DNA of 60,000 nt from Chrysomallon squamiferum (lineage: Eukaryota > Mollusca > Gastropoda > Neomphalida > Peltospiridae). Positions 25,832-38,042 of this stretch are shown one piece after another. The position numbers were made by a program, and so were the translations under genes. The notes under the pieces are model-generated. The model had not been told where the DNA came from. It saw only the letters and a program-made list of their open reading frames with translations, and did no database searches. The stretch is taken from positions 14,209,976-14,269,975 of the forward strand of contig CM022665.1 in NCBI GenBank assembly GCA_012295275.1, read 5' to 3'. The stretch's first letter is position 1; each line of letters opens with the position of its first letter.

Positions 25832-26364
25832 TTAGCCTCTGGGTCATAGTCTCATGACCTTCTGACCATTCTTATCTAAGTATGTTTTCCTTTCTTTCTA
25901 TTCTGTATTTTTAGTTTAAAACTAGTAATCTGTAACCTAATGGAGTGTAAAATATGAAGACTGTAAACAATGAATTGTTAATTAGAAATGTATTATACAA
26001 TAGAAATAGTCAACAGTTTACTAGAAAACCAAAAGTCTGTAAAGAACAAGAAAAAAGAAAAAGAAAAAGGGGTAAAAATGCTTATGAAAAAATATGAAAA
26101 GCTACAAATATATAATTATACTTTAATGCTTTTTAATATTAATAAGTTTTAAACATTCTTTTTTTTTTTTTTTTTATTTTTTATGATATGATGACATGAG
26201 AAATGTAACCTGTTTTTGTCATGTCCTACACCAATGGATTTGCACTGCAGCAAAATATCTTTGATACAGTGTTTCTCATAGCACATGAGACAGCTTTTAT
26301 AAACCAGCCATGGTAAATACTTAGTTGGAATGGGAAAAATAATCTGATGAGAACCCCATAAAGA

Positions 26365-26400
26365 GAACTGATCCTATTACCAGCCAAGCTTCAGTCAACA
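26365..26400 (-). repeat. Fragment of the same SINE-like family
   Basis: The minus strand reads an AAGCTTGGCTGG piece, then AATAGGATCAGTTCTC. The GGATCAGTTC end is shared with the copy at 39499-39565, and the AGCTTGG part with the one at 39599-39628. Short and truncated. Confidence 0.3.
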
Positions 26401-26936
26401 ACTCATCCAAAAATAAAGATAACAAACCAAGATTATGGTTTTTGATGATTTGCTAAACAAAAACAAAACTAAAATATTACTTACTTATAACTATCTCTAA
26501 TAGCAGCAAGCTGAAAAACCTTGTAATTATAAAAAATCTCTTCAGTCTGCAGTCAGTAACAAGAATAGTGGTTTAGGAAAGAGCCAGAATTGTTAGTTAA
26601 ATTTCAGCACATTGTTAATCATCACCTAATAGCTGGTGTGAAAACTTTGTCATTACATAATACCTAGGAATGTTCAGTTATACTTCAAAATAAATATATG
26701 TAAAAAAAAAAAAAAAGATTTAGAAGATTTAAAAGGTTTGTGAATTGTATTTTATATGTATGTTTGAGTATGTGCATGTGAATGTGTATACTTGTGTATG
26801 TGTGTGTGTGAGTGTGAATATTTTGTTCTTGTCTCTATATATATGTATAAACATGTATGTTAATTTCAGTTAATAAGTACATGTATTACGTAACAGCAGA
26901 GTATACCAAGCAGAACATATATTATAATGGTATTAA

Positions 26937-26962
26937 GATATATATATATATATATATATATA
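26937..26962. repeat. (AT)n microsatellite
   Basis: About 12 AT units. Confidence 0.9.
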
Positions 26963-27564
26963 CATAAAATATTTACACAGGTATATTTTAACATGAAAAA
27001 ATCTTTTTATCTCTGCAATATAAATGTTGATCATCTGTTAATCAAAAAATCAAAAAAATAAAAAAAAAAACAAAAAAAACATAAGGTACATAAATATGGT
27101 GGAAATGCCATGAAGTGTATTCTATATAAAAAAACAACAACATACAAACTTAATTAGTTTTTTTTTTTTTCAGCTTCACCTATGTATTCAATAAGTTTGA
27201 AAACATAAAACTAGTATTTTGTATTCTTTTATTTCAGAGTTATTTTAAAAAAAAAATTTTTTTTTTTTTTTTAAATATTCAATAAAAGTTGAACAATGTA
27301 CATATTATGCTAAATATATGTACATAATTATGTAAATGATGGTTTAGTTATACTAGGAAAATGGACCTGTCCATCAACCTGCAGTAACAATGTACAGGCA
27401 TTTGACATTGGATTATAGAAGCTCAGTCTTTTAAAGATTTTTGATATGCTGCTAAAACTATTTTATTTTTTTGATACAAAATTGGTAAAGATATTGTAAA
27501 AAACAACAATTTTTTTTTTATTACATACTAAAAACAAAGACATGATATTTAAAAAAATCCAGCA

Positions 27565-27760
27565 ACAAACCATCAGATATTAAAAACAAACACCAGATAT
27601 TACAATGACATAAAAATTGAAATTAAAAAGAAACACATACGATATTATAACACAAACTACATATAAATCCCCCCAACAATTCATCAAACATAAAAAAGGA
27701 AATTTATCAGAAATTAAGAAAACAAAAAAGCATCAAATATTAAAAACAAAGCCATTAAAG
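27565..27760. repeat. Degenerate A-rich repeat built on ATCAGATATTAAAAACAA
   Basis: CCATCAGATATTAAAAACAA, CACCAGATATTACAAT, CATACGATATTATAAC and GCATCAAATATTAAAAACAA occur across about 200 bp of A-rich DNA. Confidence 0.4.
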
Positions 27761-29143
27761 AACTGAAAAAATACATTACATAATACTAAAAAAAAACAAA
27801 AAAAAACTACAAACCATGCTAAAAAGGCATAAAAAAATCAGACCCTATAAACATATACAGCACAGCACAAACAAACACATCAAAACCTAAATAGATGTGA
27901 CTGTAAAAACATAAACATGTGAGAGGATTTCAATACAGGCGTATCAAACACAATAAACAAACATATCAGTTTACTTCATTTTTCATTGTTTTCTTTCTCT
28001 GCAGTCAGAGACACCAGATCTGTTTCAATTGTTCAAAACCTCTGTTTGCAGTGACATGCTTAACTAATCCCACAAACCAAAGAAAACTAACAAACTCTTT
28101 ACATTTGTGTTGAGTGGACTGTAAAAAAGATAAGGGATTCGATGTCCCGACTAAAAGCTTTATGCCTTTTTTTCTATTTTGTAAGGTACACAGATTATTT
28201 TATGCAAAGCTTCTCTTTAAACATATTAAACATATTTGAATGGTTTTTTCCAAATATTCTTTAAGAACACATGAACCCAGAAACTGTAATGATCTATACC
28301 CTGTCATGATTTTGGGTGTTCAAGATATTTTAAAATTTCTAATGGTTTCTTTATTAATAGTTTACTACTAAATTTTTTCTCTAAAAAAAGAGTATCTAAT
28401 GGAGAGAAAGAAATATGTTAACAAAACAAGTTAAAATGCAAATCAAGATTCAAAATTAAAAACAAAACAACAAAATTAATTTTTTGAGGTTTTTGTTTTG
28501 CTGTTGTTTTGTATGGAACAGTATTTAATTAAAAGAACAATAAAATTCAGGGGTTTTTTTTGTTGTTTTTTTAATAATGTTCAGAAGACAGATTAAGTAG
28601 AAGTGTAACATTTTTAGGAGTTGGTGTGCCAAACATAATTATAAAAATATGAAGAAACAGACATTGCCAAGTCTTTTGTTGAATGCATGCACTTCAAGCA
28701 TGTGAGAACAAACAGAAATATACTTGTTTGCTCATAGTAGATAAATGGAGGTGAAAAAGCATATACTTGTCTTTATGAACAAAGAGGCATCTCAGTGTGT
28801 GTTGAAAATTTGATAATTAAAAACATTAGCTAACAGTATTATGTTTTAGCAGATTACTAGTTTTTACATATGACATCTTTATCATCTCTTCAAGTTAGTA
28901 AGGTTTCTCTGTCTTTCTTTTCTGTTTGTATCTTCTTATATCTTCGTCTCTCCTTACTTTTGCTGTCTCCCTCTATGTCTCTTACATTCTCTTTGTATCT
29001 CCTTTTATCTGCCTCTCTACTTACCATTTTATCTCTGTATACCTATACACATGTATATTATTTCACTTTTTCTGTCTCCTTTTATCTTCTTTTTGTATCT
29101 CCTGCTCTCTCTTTCTTTCTCTATATATGTGCGTATTTGTGTT

Positions 29144-29178
29144 TGCACGTGCGCATGCGTGCATGTGTGTGTGTGTGT
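29144..29178. other. Alternating purine-pyrimidine tract, Z-DNA candidate
   Basis: Strict alternation over 35 bp: GC-rich (TGCACGTGCGCATGCGTGCA), then TG repeats. It carries three CpGs in a domain where CpG is otherwise strongly depleted. Such sequence favours left-handed DNA under negative supercoiling. Confidence 0.6.
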
Positions 29179-30188
29179 TTTTGTGTGTTTGTATCTGTGT
29201 GAACATCTTTCTTTTTCTGTATATATTAAACTATTTTTTTCACTCACACATATTATCTTACTTTCTTTTATCTCTTTCCTTCTGTCAAGTTAAGATATTA
29301 ATCACCCAAAGAAAATCCCTAAAGGCAGAGATGTGTGAAGATAATTTTTTTTTTTTTTACAATAAAAAGAAAATAAAACTATAAAAATTAGAGTAAAAAA
29401 TAATTAAAAAATGTATAATAAAATTAAAAAGCAAAAATAATGAAAGAAATTTTAAAAATTATAAAAAAAACTTTTAGCACTGTTGTAAAATGATATCTTA
29501 TTCCTGGTTTACTTTACACTTTTATTGACTACTGGATCAATACATTGTGAACATGTTTTATAATATACAGAACAAAAAAAGTTAAGCAGGTACAAAATAT
29601 TATTTATCAAGGTTATCTTCCAGTTAAAAATCAAGGAAAAAAAAAACAACTTTCTCTGTAAACTAGTTCTATGAGTTTTTCCCATTCAGCCATTGCTGCA
29701 GCAATTATTTATCACAAGCCATTTTGTTTTAACAGTGCAGATATCTTTCAGTACTCTAGAGGATGGTAACCTTAGTGGTCTTTGCACTGGCCTATAACAT
29801 GGGATGCATTAGAAATGCATATGCATAAAGTTTGGCTGTCATACTGAGCTGTCAGTCATGTTATGGTACTGGTTTTATTATTGGGCAGTTCAAATTCAGG
29901 TCTTACTCGATATTTTAAGAGGGTGTTAACATGTTTTTTGTGGGAACTAGTTATCGTGTGACATTCTTGTGACATTCTTGTCAGACCCATCCAATAAAGT
30001 ATAACACACAGACTGAGTGATAACAGTTTGACGACACATGTAATAAGATAGATATGTACATTTTTCCTGACATATATCTTGTAATCTGATAGATAATTTT
30101 ACATATTCGTTTATTAGTCTAGATCAACAGAAATCCTAGTTAGAACTCAACACTGTTTCTATCTTATCTTTTAACTGTTCATATAACA

Positions 30189-30212
30189 AGAAAAAAAAAA
30201 AAAAAAAAAAAA
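30189..30212. repeat. Poly(A) run
   Basis: About 24 A, followed by a shorter A run and an (AAC)n stretch to 30264. Confidence 0.85.
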
Positions 30213-30536
30213 ACAATTAAACCTCCAAAAAACAGAAAAAAAAAAACAACAACAACAACAACAAGAAAAAGTCAAAAAACATCACTGATACATTAATCCA
30301 TCTAGTGGCAGTGAAAACAGTAATTATTAAAATATTACTGGGAAAAATCAACTTTTAATTCTGAATAGAGATATGTGATAATCAGGTTTAGACTATGTGT
30401 TTCCAGACAGTTTTCAGTCTGGTAGGTACTGAAGACACAATAATTTTAATTTGGGTGCTTGGTTCTACTACTACATTTGCAAATGGTACTGAAATAGATA
30501 ACACTGGTTGATATAACCCTGAAATATATCTAACAT

Positions 30537-30600
30537 TATCTATCTATCTATCTACCTGTGTGTCTATCTGTCAATCTCTCTGTCTGTCTGTCTGTCTGTA
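30537..30600. repeat. Compound (TATC)n/(TGTC)n microsatellite
   Basis: TATC units turn into TGTC units with interruptions, then ATCC-type words to about 30645. Confidence 0.9.
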
Positions 30601-33479
30601 TATATCAATCCATCCATTTATCCATCCAGCTGTCTATCCATCGATCAAACAGCTATTTATTTCAAGTTAGATGTAATTATGTGTTACAAAATGTCACTTA
30701 TTTAAACATTTTATTATTACATACTCTGACAAAACAAAATGAAAGTTTTATAATTATACTTTGTTACTTGTTATATCTGTAATTAAAAATGTAATTACTG
30801 CATTTAAACGTTAACTTAGTCATATATGCAGTAATTTAGACATATTCCCTTTATTTAATCACATACACAGTTGGATAAAAAGTTATGTCTGGAACTGAAA
30901 ATACATAAATTCAAAATTTATAAAAACATAATCTGCTTTTTCTAATGACAATAATTTTCAGTGAGCTTGCATACATTTAAAAAAAAAAAAAAAATTTGCC
31001 ATCTTTATGATATTGTTACAAAATTTCAGAATAAAGGAATGGTCCAAAACATTCTGCATTCTGAACTCTTGCCCACCCCAAAACCACTTGATGTCTTAAT
31101 ATCTTTTTATCAAGTATACCAAAATGAAAAACAAACTAATAAATAGGATTCAAGGAAACAGATGTAAAACATAAATTTGTCAACTGCATTAAATGAAATC
31201 AACTAAAAACTCAGTATAACAAAAACAGTTGGGAGAGATAAAATAATTTCTCAAGATGGTGTAATCTTATTGTCAGTTTAAAGTTTAATTTATTTTAGAT
31301 GTTTGATAAGTTGTGACAATAAAATACAGTGTTTATGGTAAACACGTGTTAAGCTTTGTTCAGTATCAGTTCAAAAAAATATATACACTTGCTTTTTTTT
31401 TCTTTGTTTTCTCTTTTACTGTTCTTCTTTCTGAATTTGTGTTTTGTTTTGTTTATTTCATAAATAACTTTAAATAATTTCAATAAATTAAAAAAATTAA
31501 ATAACAAAGTAAATAAAAATTAAACTTTAAATTATTTATTATTCCTGTATTATTTGTACTAACATTAATTTTAAATAGTTTTAATACATTTCAGTTTTAT
31601 TTGTTTATTTGTTTGTTTATTTATTTTTGTTTTATATTTAATATAACTGGAAGTAATTTTTGCAAATTTTACATAACTTTATTTCTAATACACCAAAATG
31701 TTAAAAATGATTATTAATATTAATATTAAATTAAATCAGTTGGCTTGAATGTTTACTATCTAAAATTAAAAAGTTGTCACATAACACAATTATAGACACA
31801 TCAAACTTGTTATCTGATGTTCAGAAATGAAAATATTTGACACATTAATAAAATTACAGTGTTAAACCTCACCTTTCACCTTTTATTTTATTAATGAAAA
31901 ATAGCTGAGATAAAGGGAAGATAAATATGTTCATTTATTATTATAACTCTCCTGTACAAAAACAATAAAAACTGCTGGAGCATTTTATTAGAAAATAACT
32001 GAAAAACAATGAAAGAACAATATCTTCTGTAAAAAAAAAAAATAATAATAAAAAATATAAATTGAAAGAACAAAATTTTAAGTTAAAAAAGAGCAGAAGA
32101 TAGTAATATCAATGCTTTCAGCCATGTGTTTTTAAATATTTATTATTTTTTAAACATCTAAACTGTAAAGGTCATAAAAACTGGCTTAACTGAGAGGCTA
32201 TGAATTACCACCAAAAAAACCCCCAAATTAAAAATAAATATTATAAAAAATGGACAAATACTTTTGATGTATGTCATGGTAAAGCAATGAAGCCATGTTT
32301 AAAGGATTAAACTAAATAAAATTATCTGTAAATTCCATTATGTCTGTCAAATTCTTGAGATAAAAAAAAAGAAAAATTGCTAAAAATCATTATGTTAATT
32401 TATTTGACAATTTTCATCCATGACTCACTAATACCAACAACAGGAGGAAAAAAAACCCAATATCCCAAAAACAAACAAACAATCAAATTTAAATAAAATG
32501 TAAATTTTTGTTACAGTTACATATTAATTTTTATTATTATTATTATCTCTAATGAAAATGGGTTTAGAGTTTAATGCAGGAACACATAGGAAAGTCAGTA
32601 CCCATGATAAAAAGTATATATTAATGTTAAATACCAGTCTAATGTAATATCTGTTTAAAATTTTATTAATACTAAGTGCCAAATATTTAGGAAACAACAG
32701 ACTTTAACAACTGTACTTGATCCATCTTACTGGGTGTCACCATTTTACTGCTGTCATGATGTTATCTCACACAGGGCAGTCTAAATATCTCTAAACATTC
32801 TTCTAATTTTATCCCCCCCAAAAAATAAATTAAATAAAAATATAAGTTTGCAATGATTTCATGAGTCCAGTTGTGAAGAGGTAAAATGGCCATATTCATA
32901 TATTTTGTATTCTCAATTTATTGTCATATTTTGTTAATGGCAATTACAAATCAGCTAAAACAAATTAAGAACTTGGAAGTATGTATAAAGATTTTTCTAT
33001 ATCATTCATTCATACCATCACAGATACTCATTAAATTAATTATTATGTCTTTTAAAAATAAGTGAATGAATTCAATTAATATTATTATTTGTAATCATAA
33101 AAAATTTTGGAGTTCATTGGCAGTCTTTCCAATTTAAAAACCCCAAATAAAACCCCCAAAATAAACACCACCCTAGAATTTGAAAAAATGCAATATGTTT
33201 ATAATATTAAAAAGAATTTTTTTAAAGATTTGCATTATATCTTAAAATTGTTAATTGACTTTAGTCAATTCCTAATTGTGTATAATTTGTTTTCAGTCAA
33301 AAATTGTTGAAATTTATATTTAATCATGGTTATCATTCTAGTCATAAGTATAATTAACAAATTACTGAACCCTTAGACAAAAGCTTTGTTATATGCACTT
33401 AGCCTTGGTGTAGTTAACTTGCACATTAACACTGGTGATGTGGTTCACTAACAAAGCAACAAACATTACAAACATTTGC

Positions 33480-33720
33480 CCATGACAGGCACACCTATAT
33501 TTACACCATAACTCTATCTGTTAACACCATAACACTATTTATTAAAACCCTAACTCTATCTACTAACACTATAATTTTATCTATTAACACCATGACTATC
33601 TACTAACACCATAATTCTGTCTACTAATACCATAACTGTCTACTAATGCTATAACTCTATCTAATAACACCATAAATTTATCTATTAACATCACAACTCT
33701 ATCTACTAAAACCATAATTA
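33480..33720. repeat. Minisatellite built on CTATCTACTAACACCATAA
   Basis: About ten degenerate units of roughly 20-26 bp, such as CTATCTGTTAACACCATAAC and CTATCTACTAACACTATAA, in direct tandem. One unit contains CCCTAAC by chance, but the array is not telomeric. Confidence 0.75.
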
Positions 33721-34947
33721 ATAATTATGTTGTTTCATTGTTACTTCATATGTAGCTGCACTCCTCTATTCTAACAGTAACATTATACTTATTTCTAAAT
33801 AGTCCTCAACTAGTGCCCATACACTGGTCTATCAAAGTTCATGTTTTATATTTTGCTGTTAATGTGAAGGTGCATAAAAAGTATCTACTCTTGCTAATCA
33901 AATAAGAGTAGCCTAATTCTAAATATCCTTTCTAAAAAATGTTATTATGTAAATGTTATGTTTTTTTTGTTTATGTATACATATTTTGCTTGCCTGTTTT
34001 TTTTATCCTCAAATTTTCATGTGTTTGTATTTGTATTTGTATATATGTGTATGTGATGTTTTGGTTCCACCTTGGAATTCAAGGACACAGTTGTTTATTT
34101 GTCACTATATTTGTTGCTTTTGTCTTCCACTGAATGCTATTACTGTTGTTTTTTCTTCTTAAAATTTCATTAAGTTTGCATCATTGTTTTTAATTTTGTT
34201 TTATTATTACCATTCTTATATAAAAATATATAATATTATCTAGGTGTACAGTGAAATATTTTTCTATTTTCAAAAATGTAATTTCAGGATTATAAATAAC
34301 TGACAGGATCTTAAGTCTATTTAAATAAAAATGTCTATAAAATGACAAATAGACACTGTATATTTGAATTAGTTTTAACATGGTTTTGGAATGACCTTTG
34401 TTAAATTTTATCCAAAACTATTTGTAGAGCACTCACACTGAAATATAGAAATCACTGTTTAATGACACTTAATATAATTTTATACTAAGGGTCATTAAGT
34501 TTCTTTTGTAATGAAAGGAAAGCTCCTGCTGCCATTCCATGGGGTATTCTTGTTGACTGCAGTAATAGATATTTTTATACATAGACTTAAAAGAAATAAA
34601 ATGGATATTTTCATTTACATTTTTTCTTCCTGAACAAAAGATATGTAACTGCCTTTGATATATACATTATGAGCCAGTTGCTGGAATGGGAAGTTTGTTT
34701 AATGGATGCATTAATTTTTTTTTTTTATATGTCTCCACGCTTTTTTATGTGTTAATCTTAGTGATTATTGTTTCTGGTTTGTAGTAAGAAATACCATGAA
34801 ATAACACAGTGACCACACACACACACACACATATGCACATATAGACAATAGTCTACGATAATGTTTACTCTAAATCCTCTTTCTATGTCCAGACAAATAA
34901 AAGTTATATTTTTATGTTTTATCAAATAAAAACAATACAGTACTCAC

Positions 34948-35186
34948 TGTCAATGATGTAGTTGCCTGGCAGTTGGTGTCCTCGCGCAGGTAGTGGTAAG
35001 GTGTATACAGGCTGTGGAAGTTGTCCTTGCTGTTGTCAAGAGCTGGACACATGCGACTGCTGGGTACCTGACGGCCATACTGTGCAAACTGCATACTAAT
35101 CATCGTCTTTCTGGGACAATGAAGTTTCAGTGTTTCTCCATCACAGACATGTTCATGTAGTGTATCCAGAAGACTCAACAGTGAAA
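34948..35186 (-). CDS. EVA1C: EVA-1-like SUEL lectin gene, exon encoding first two thirds of the lectin domain
   Basis: Internal coding exon of 239 bp: 2 nt completing a split codon, then 79 codons. On the minus strand it follows a good acceptor (TATTTTTTCTAG) and ends at a consensus donor (GACA/GTGAGT), so it is phase 1 in and phase 0 out. The reading begins SLLSLLDTLHEHVCDGETLK and continues through LHCPRKTMISMQFAQYGR and RQVPSSRMCP to DTNCQATTSLT. These match the CDG..L.L.CP...I....A.YGR pattern of SUEL/RBL (galactose-binding lectin) domains, closest to EVA-1/EVA1C rather than latrophilin because of the LxxLxxHxCDG lead-in and the CPR/YGR spacing. It holds four of the domain's eight cysteines. 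The loop between the third and fourth cysteine is about 25 residues, longer than I recall for vertebrate EVA1C. EVA-1 family proteins are membrane receptors whose ectodomains bind Slit/UNC-6-type guidance cues or glycans; that role here is inferred from family. The exon keeps several CpGs inside CpG-poor DNA, which fits coding constraint. Confidence 0.85.
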
Positions 35187-36909
35187 CTAGAAAAAATAGT
35201 TGAGAAAAATATGAATTAATTTATACTTATTACAAAACCCCAACATTAATTAATTTCAATTATTTCCTGTTGTATTTAAGTATTAGTACAACAAAATATT
35301 TATTTATTTAATGCATCTGAACTCTCCATTGTCTAATAATTTAAGTCATTTAATATAGTTAATCTGTAAAAATAATTAAGAAAATAATTGATACTTATTG
35401 TAAGTAATTAAACATTACATATGTTAATTTCTATTATTTTCTTTCAGATATGTGTAGCAAACGTTGATCTGATACAATTAAACTGTGAATTATTTAATTA
35501 TTAATTTAATACAGTTGATATGAAAAACTAATTATGTAAATTAATTAATTCATACTTATAAACCCTATGTCATTTGTTTTTCTATCTTTTGTAACTAAAG
35601 ATTTATTTTCTATATCCAAGACAATGATATTATTAAATAAATGTTCATTCATTTTTTTATATATTTATTCAAGAAACTTCTCCATTAATGATTCATCCAG
35701 ACATGAGATTCATTTATTTTTTCATCCATTCATAATTTGTCATTCATGCATGCACACACACACACACACACATTTATTCATTTATTCATGTGCATTTTAA
35801 TTTATTTACTCACACACACTGATTCATTCAGCAATATTGTTTCAATGACTCGGTATCATGTATTTATTTATTATTCTTAAAATGTGAAAAAACTTCAATT
35901 TTCCAAATATAATGTCTGATATCAGTACATATGAAAACATTAATGTACAGTACAAAATTCTTTCATTGGAAAATTACACATTAATATTTGTAACCCTCTG
36001 CCATAAAAAGTACATAAAGTCACCATTAGTGATAACCATGACACATTTTAATGTGTGTGACAGCTTTTCTTTTAAATTTGAACTTTTTTATTTTTTATTT
36101 GGACATTTAAAAAAAATAAAAATTAGGTTCTAAGATATTTAAACAATAAAATTAACTTTAAAAATCATTAACTTCATTTTGAGTCATAATTCAGTCAGAT
36201 TTGTATTCTTTTTAAAGCTTATAATTTTTATTTTATAAATAACTATACTAAAACAAATGTCAAAAATGCCACTTTATATACCTTTTATGGGAGCAGGTCA
36301 TATGTCTAATATTCAAGTCTTAAAATTTATACAATAAAGAAAGATTTAGGTAATAAATGAAACAACTGAAAATAAATTTTATTATGTAAACTGAAAACCA
36401 GAGTTCAAAATGTACACCAGCATATTAGCATACATTTGCATACAGGCATAAATTTTAACTTCTAAATCTCATAAATCTAAACTTTATTGCTTATGTTAAT
36501 CATTAACCATAAGCATGTTATATATATTTAATAAATATGCTAAATTTCTGAAATAATGATAAAATAAATTAAAAAAATTAAAATGAAGAAAAAAAATGAC
36601 AACATTAAAATGAAACATATTAATGTGCTAACATTAGCTATAAACTGTGTCACCATCAAGATATTAATTTATAAGATTAAACAAACATAAAATGTTATTT
36701 ATTGATATAACTAGCATTAACTTAAACACATACATATATTATCAGATATAATTATGAACAATCATATACACCAACACACACACACACACACAGACATACA
36801 TACACACACTAAAAAGAAAAAATTAAATTAAAAAGGTATTACCATCAAAAGTGATTCACATTGCATAATCAGAGCAAAATTAATGATAACAAGACCCTCT
36901 TTACTGCCA

Positions 36910-36922
36910 TGACCTTTGACCT
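36910..36922. promoter_or_regulatory. Perfect DR1 nuclear receptor site
   Basis: TGACCTTTGACCT is exactly the reverse complement of AGGTCAAAGGTCA, the DR1 site bound by RXR/HNF4-type receptors. It lies 1.7 kb upstream, in gene sense, of the lectin exon at 34948-35186. Confidence 0.3.
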
Positions 36923-37176
36923 TTCCAGGTAAATACCAGTACAGAGTTTTATAACCGAAAGTGTGTGAGAATGGATTAATGTAAATACAGAGATAGCAAG
37001 TAATTTGTTAAGTTTAACAATGTAGAAGAAAAGTTACTGAATAATAAAGGTGATGTGATAACTGAGTTGATAGGTGTGTGTCTTCAAATTCTCTTTCTGA
37101 CCCCTTTGAGGTGATAATTGAAAGATTACTGCACACATACTTTACAGGATTAGTGAAAGAAATAGAGTAAGAAAGA

Positions 37177-37220
37177 GAGGGTGACAGAGAGGGTGACAGA
37201 GAGGGTGACAGATAGGGTGA
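37177..37220. repeat. 12-bp tandem repeat GAGGGTGACAGA
   Basis: Three exact units and a fourth variant; next to the long (AG)n tract. Confidence 0.85.
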
Positions 37221-37407
37221 GAAAGAGAGAGGGGAAGATGATGGAATGGGAAAGAGAGTAAAAGAAAGGAAGTGAAAGAAAAAAAAAAGAAAAGGAAAAA
37301 GAGGGTGTTGGATAAGGTAATACTGATAAAGAAAGAGAGAAAGAAATAAAAGATGACAGGATGGCACAGAGAAAAAGAGAGAATGAAAGACCTATAAGTC
37401 TGTGTGT

Positions 37408-37408
<1 letters not shown>

Positions 37409-37487
<79 letters not shown>
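37409..37487. repeat. (AG)n microsatellite, 79 bp
   Basis: About 39 AG units; the lectin-gene strand reads (CT)n. The Leu/Ser and Arg/Glu readings are artefacts. Confidence 0.95.
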
Positions 37488-37491
<4 letters not shown>

Positions 37492-37804
37492 TAGAAATAA
37501 AGAGAGAGGCAAAAAAAAAAAGAAAAAAAAAAAAGCTTTGACCCCTAACACATTTATTTTTAAGTAATATACTTTTACATCTTCATTTACTCTGTGGTTT
37601 TTACTAACATACAGTAAGCCCCTTGCCTGAACAATGTTTTGTGATTTTGACCCAGCACTGATTAAAGGATGACACCAAAACCACAGGCTGCTTTCACCTT
37701 TAACCTGCAAGACTGATTGAATTTTTTCTTCTTCTCATAGCAATTGTGCTCTTTGATATTAGATCATGGGAAAGAATTCAAGGACATCAAGAAGTTTGGG
37801 AGGG

Positions 37805-38042
37805 GGCATGGGAGAAGAATCCATGTTACGACCTTTTAATTCTGGTAAGATTTAAAATGGATTACTGCCCTGCAGGATTCATTGAGAGGGTTGTGAGATG
37901 GTTTGGGGAATAGAATTAAAATCTAGCTATGTTGTTGCTGTTCTGCAGATCTGGGGGAGTGGGATTCAGAGGGAGGCATGGGAGAGGAATCCAAAGCATG
38001 ACCTTTTAATTCTGGTCATGTTTACATTAGTTTACTGCCCTG
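37805..38042. repeat. Two-copy repeat with 170-bp period
   Basis: The block around GGCATGGGAGA, CCTTTTAATTCTGGT and TTACTGCCCTG occurs at 37805-37872 and again at 37975-38042 in exact 170-bp register. A weaker echo (GACCTTTTATTACG) lies at 38161. Unusually GC-rich for the intron. Confidence 0.75.

Larger units (their letters stand above)
17794..34947 (-). other. EVA1C: Phase 0 intron of the lectin gene, about 17.2 kb
   Basis: The two certain lectin exons join in frame across this intron (donor GTGAGT at the 34947 side, acceptor CCTTCAG at the 17794 side). It interrupts the lectin domain between TTSLT and VLLDLC. No coding exon was recognised inside. It holds several decayed tandem repeats, a (GTAT)n array near 24.5 kb, a CpG-retaining alternating purine-pyrimidine tract near 29.15 kb and a DR1-like hormone receptor site at 25.82 kb. 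Confidence 0.8.

Noticed and set aside
28870-29384. 152- and 110-codon plus-strand ORFs, hydrophobic and Leu/Ser/Phe-rich
   Set aside because: Pyrimidine-rich low-complexity DNA (CTCTTT, TATCTC words) gives hydrophobic readings on plus; overlapping frames look equally coding, and no conserved motif is present.
33480-33720. Interstitial telomere repeat
   Set aside because: Only one CCCTAAC match; the unit is CTATCTACTAACACCATAA.
17670-35186. Latrophilin (adhesion GPCR) instead of EVA-1
   Set aside because: The DPCPGTSKYLEV end would fit both, but the HEHVCDGETLKLHCPR start and QYGRQVPSS are EVA-1-like; orthology should still be tested by search.
37014-37710. Leu/Ser-rich minus ORFs and Arg/Glu-rich plus ORF
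   Set aside because: Direct readings of the (AG)n/(CT)n tract and its purine-rich surroundings.
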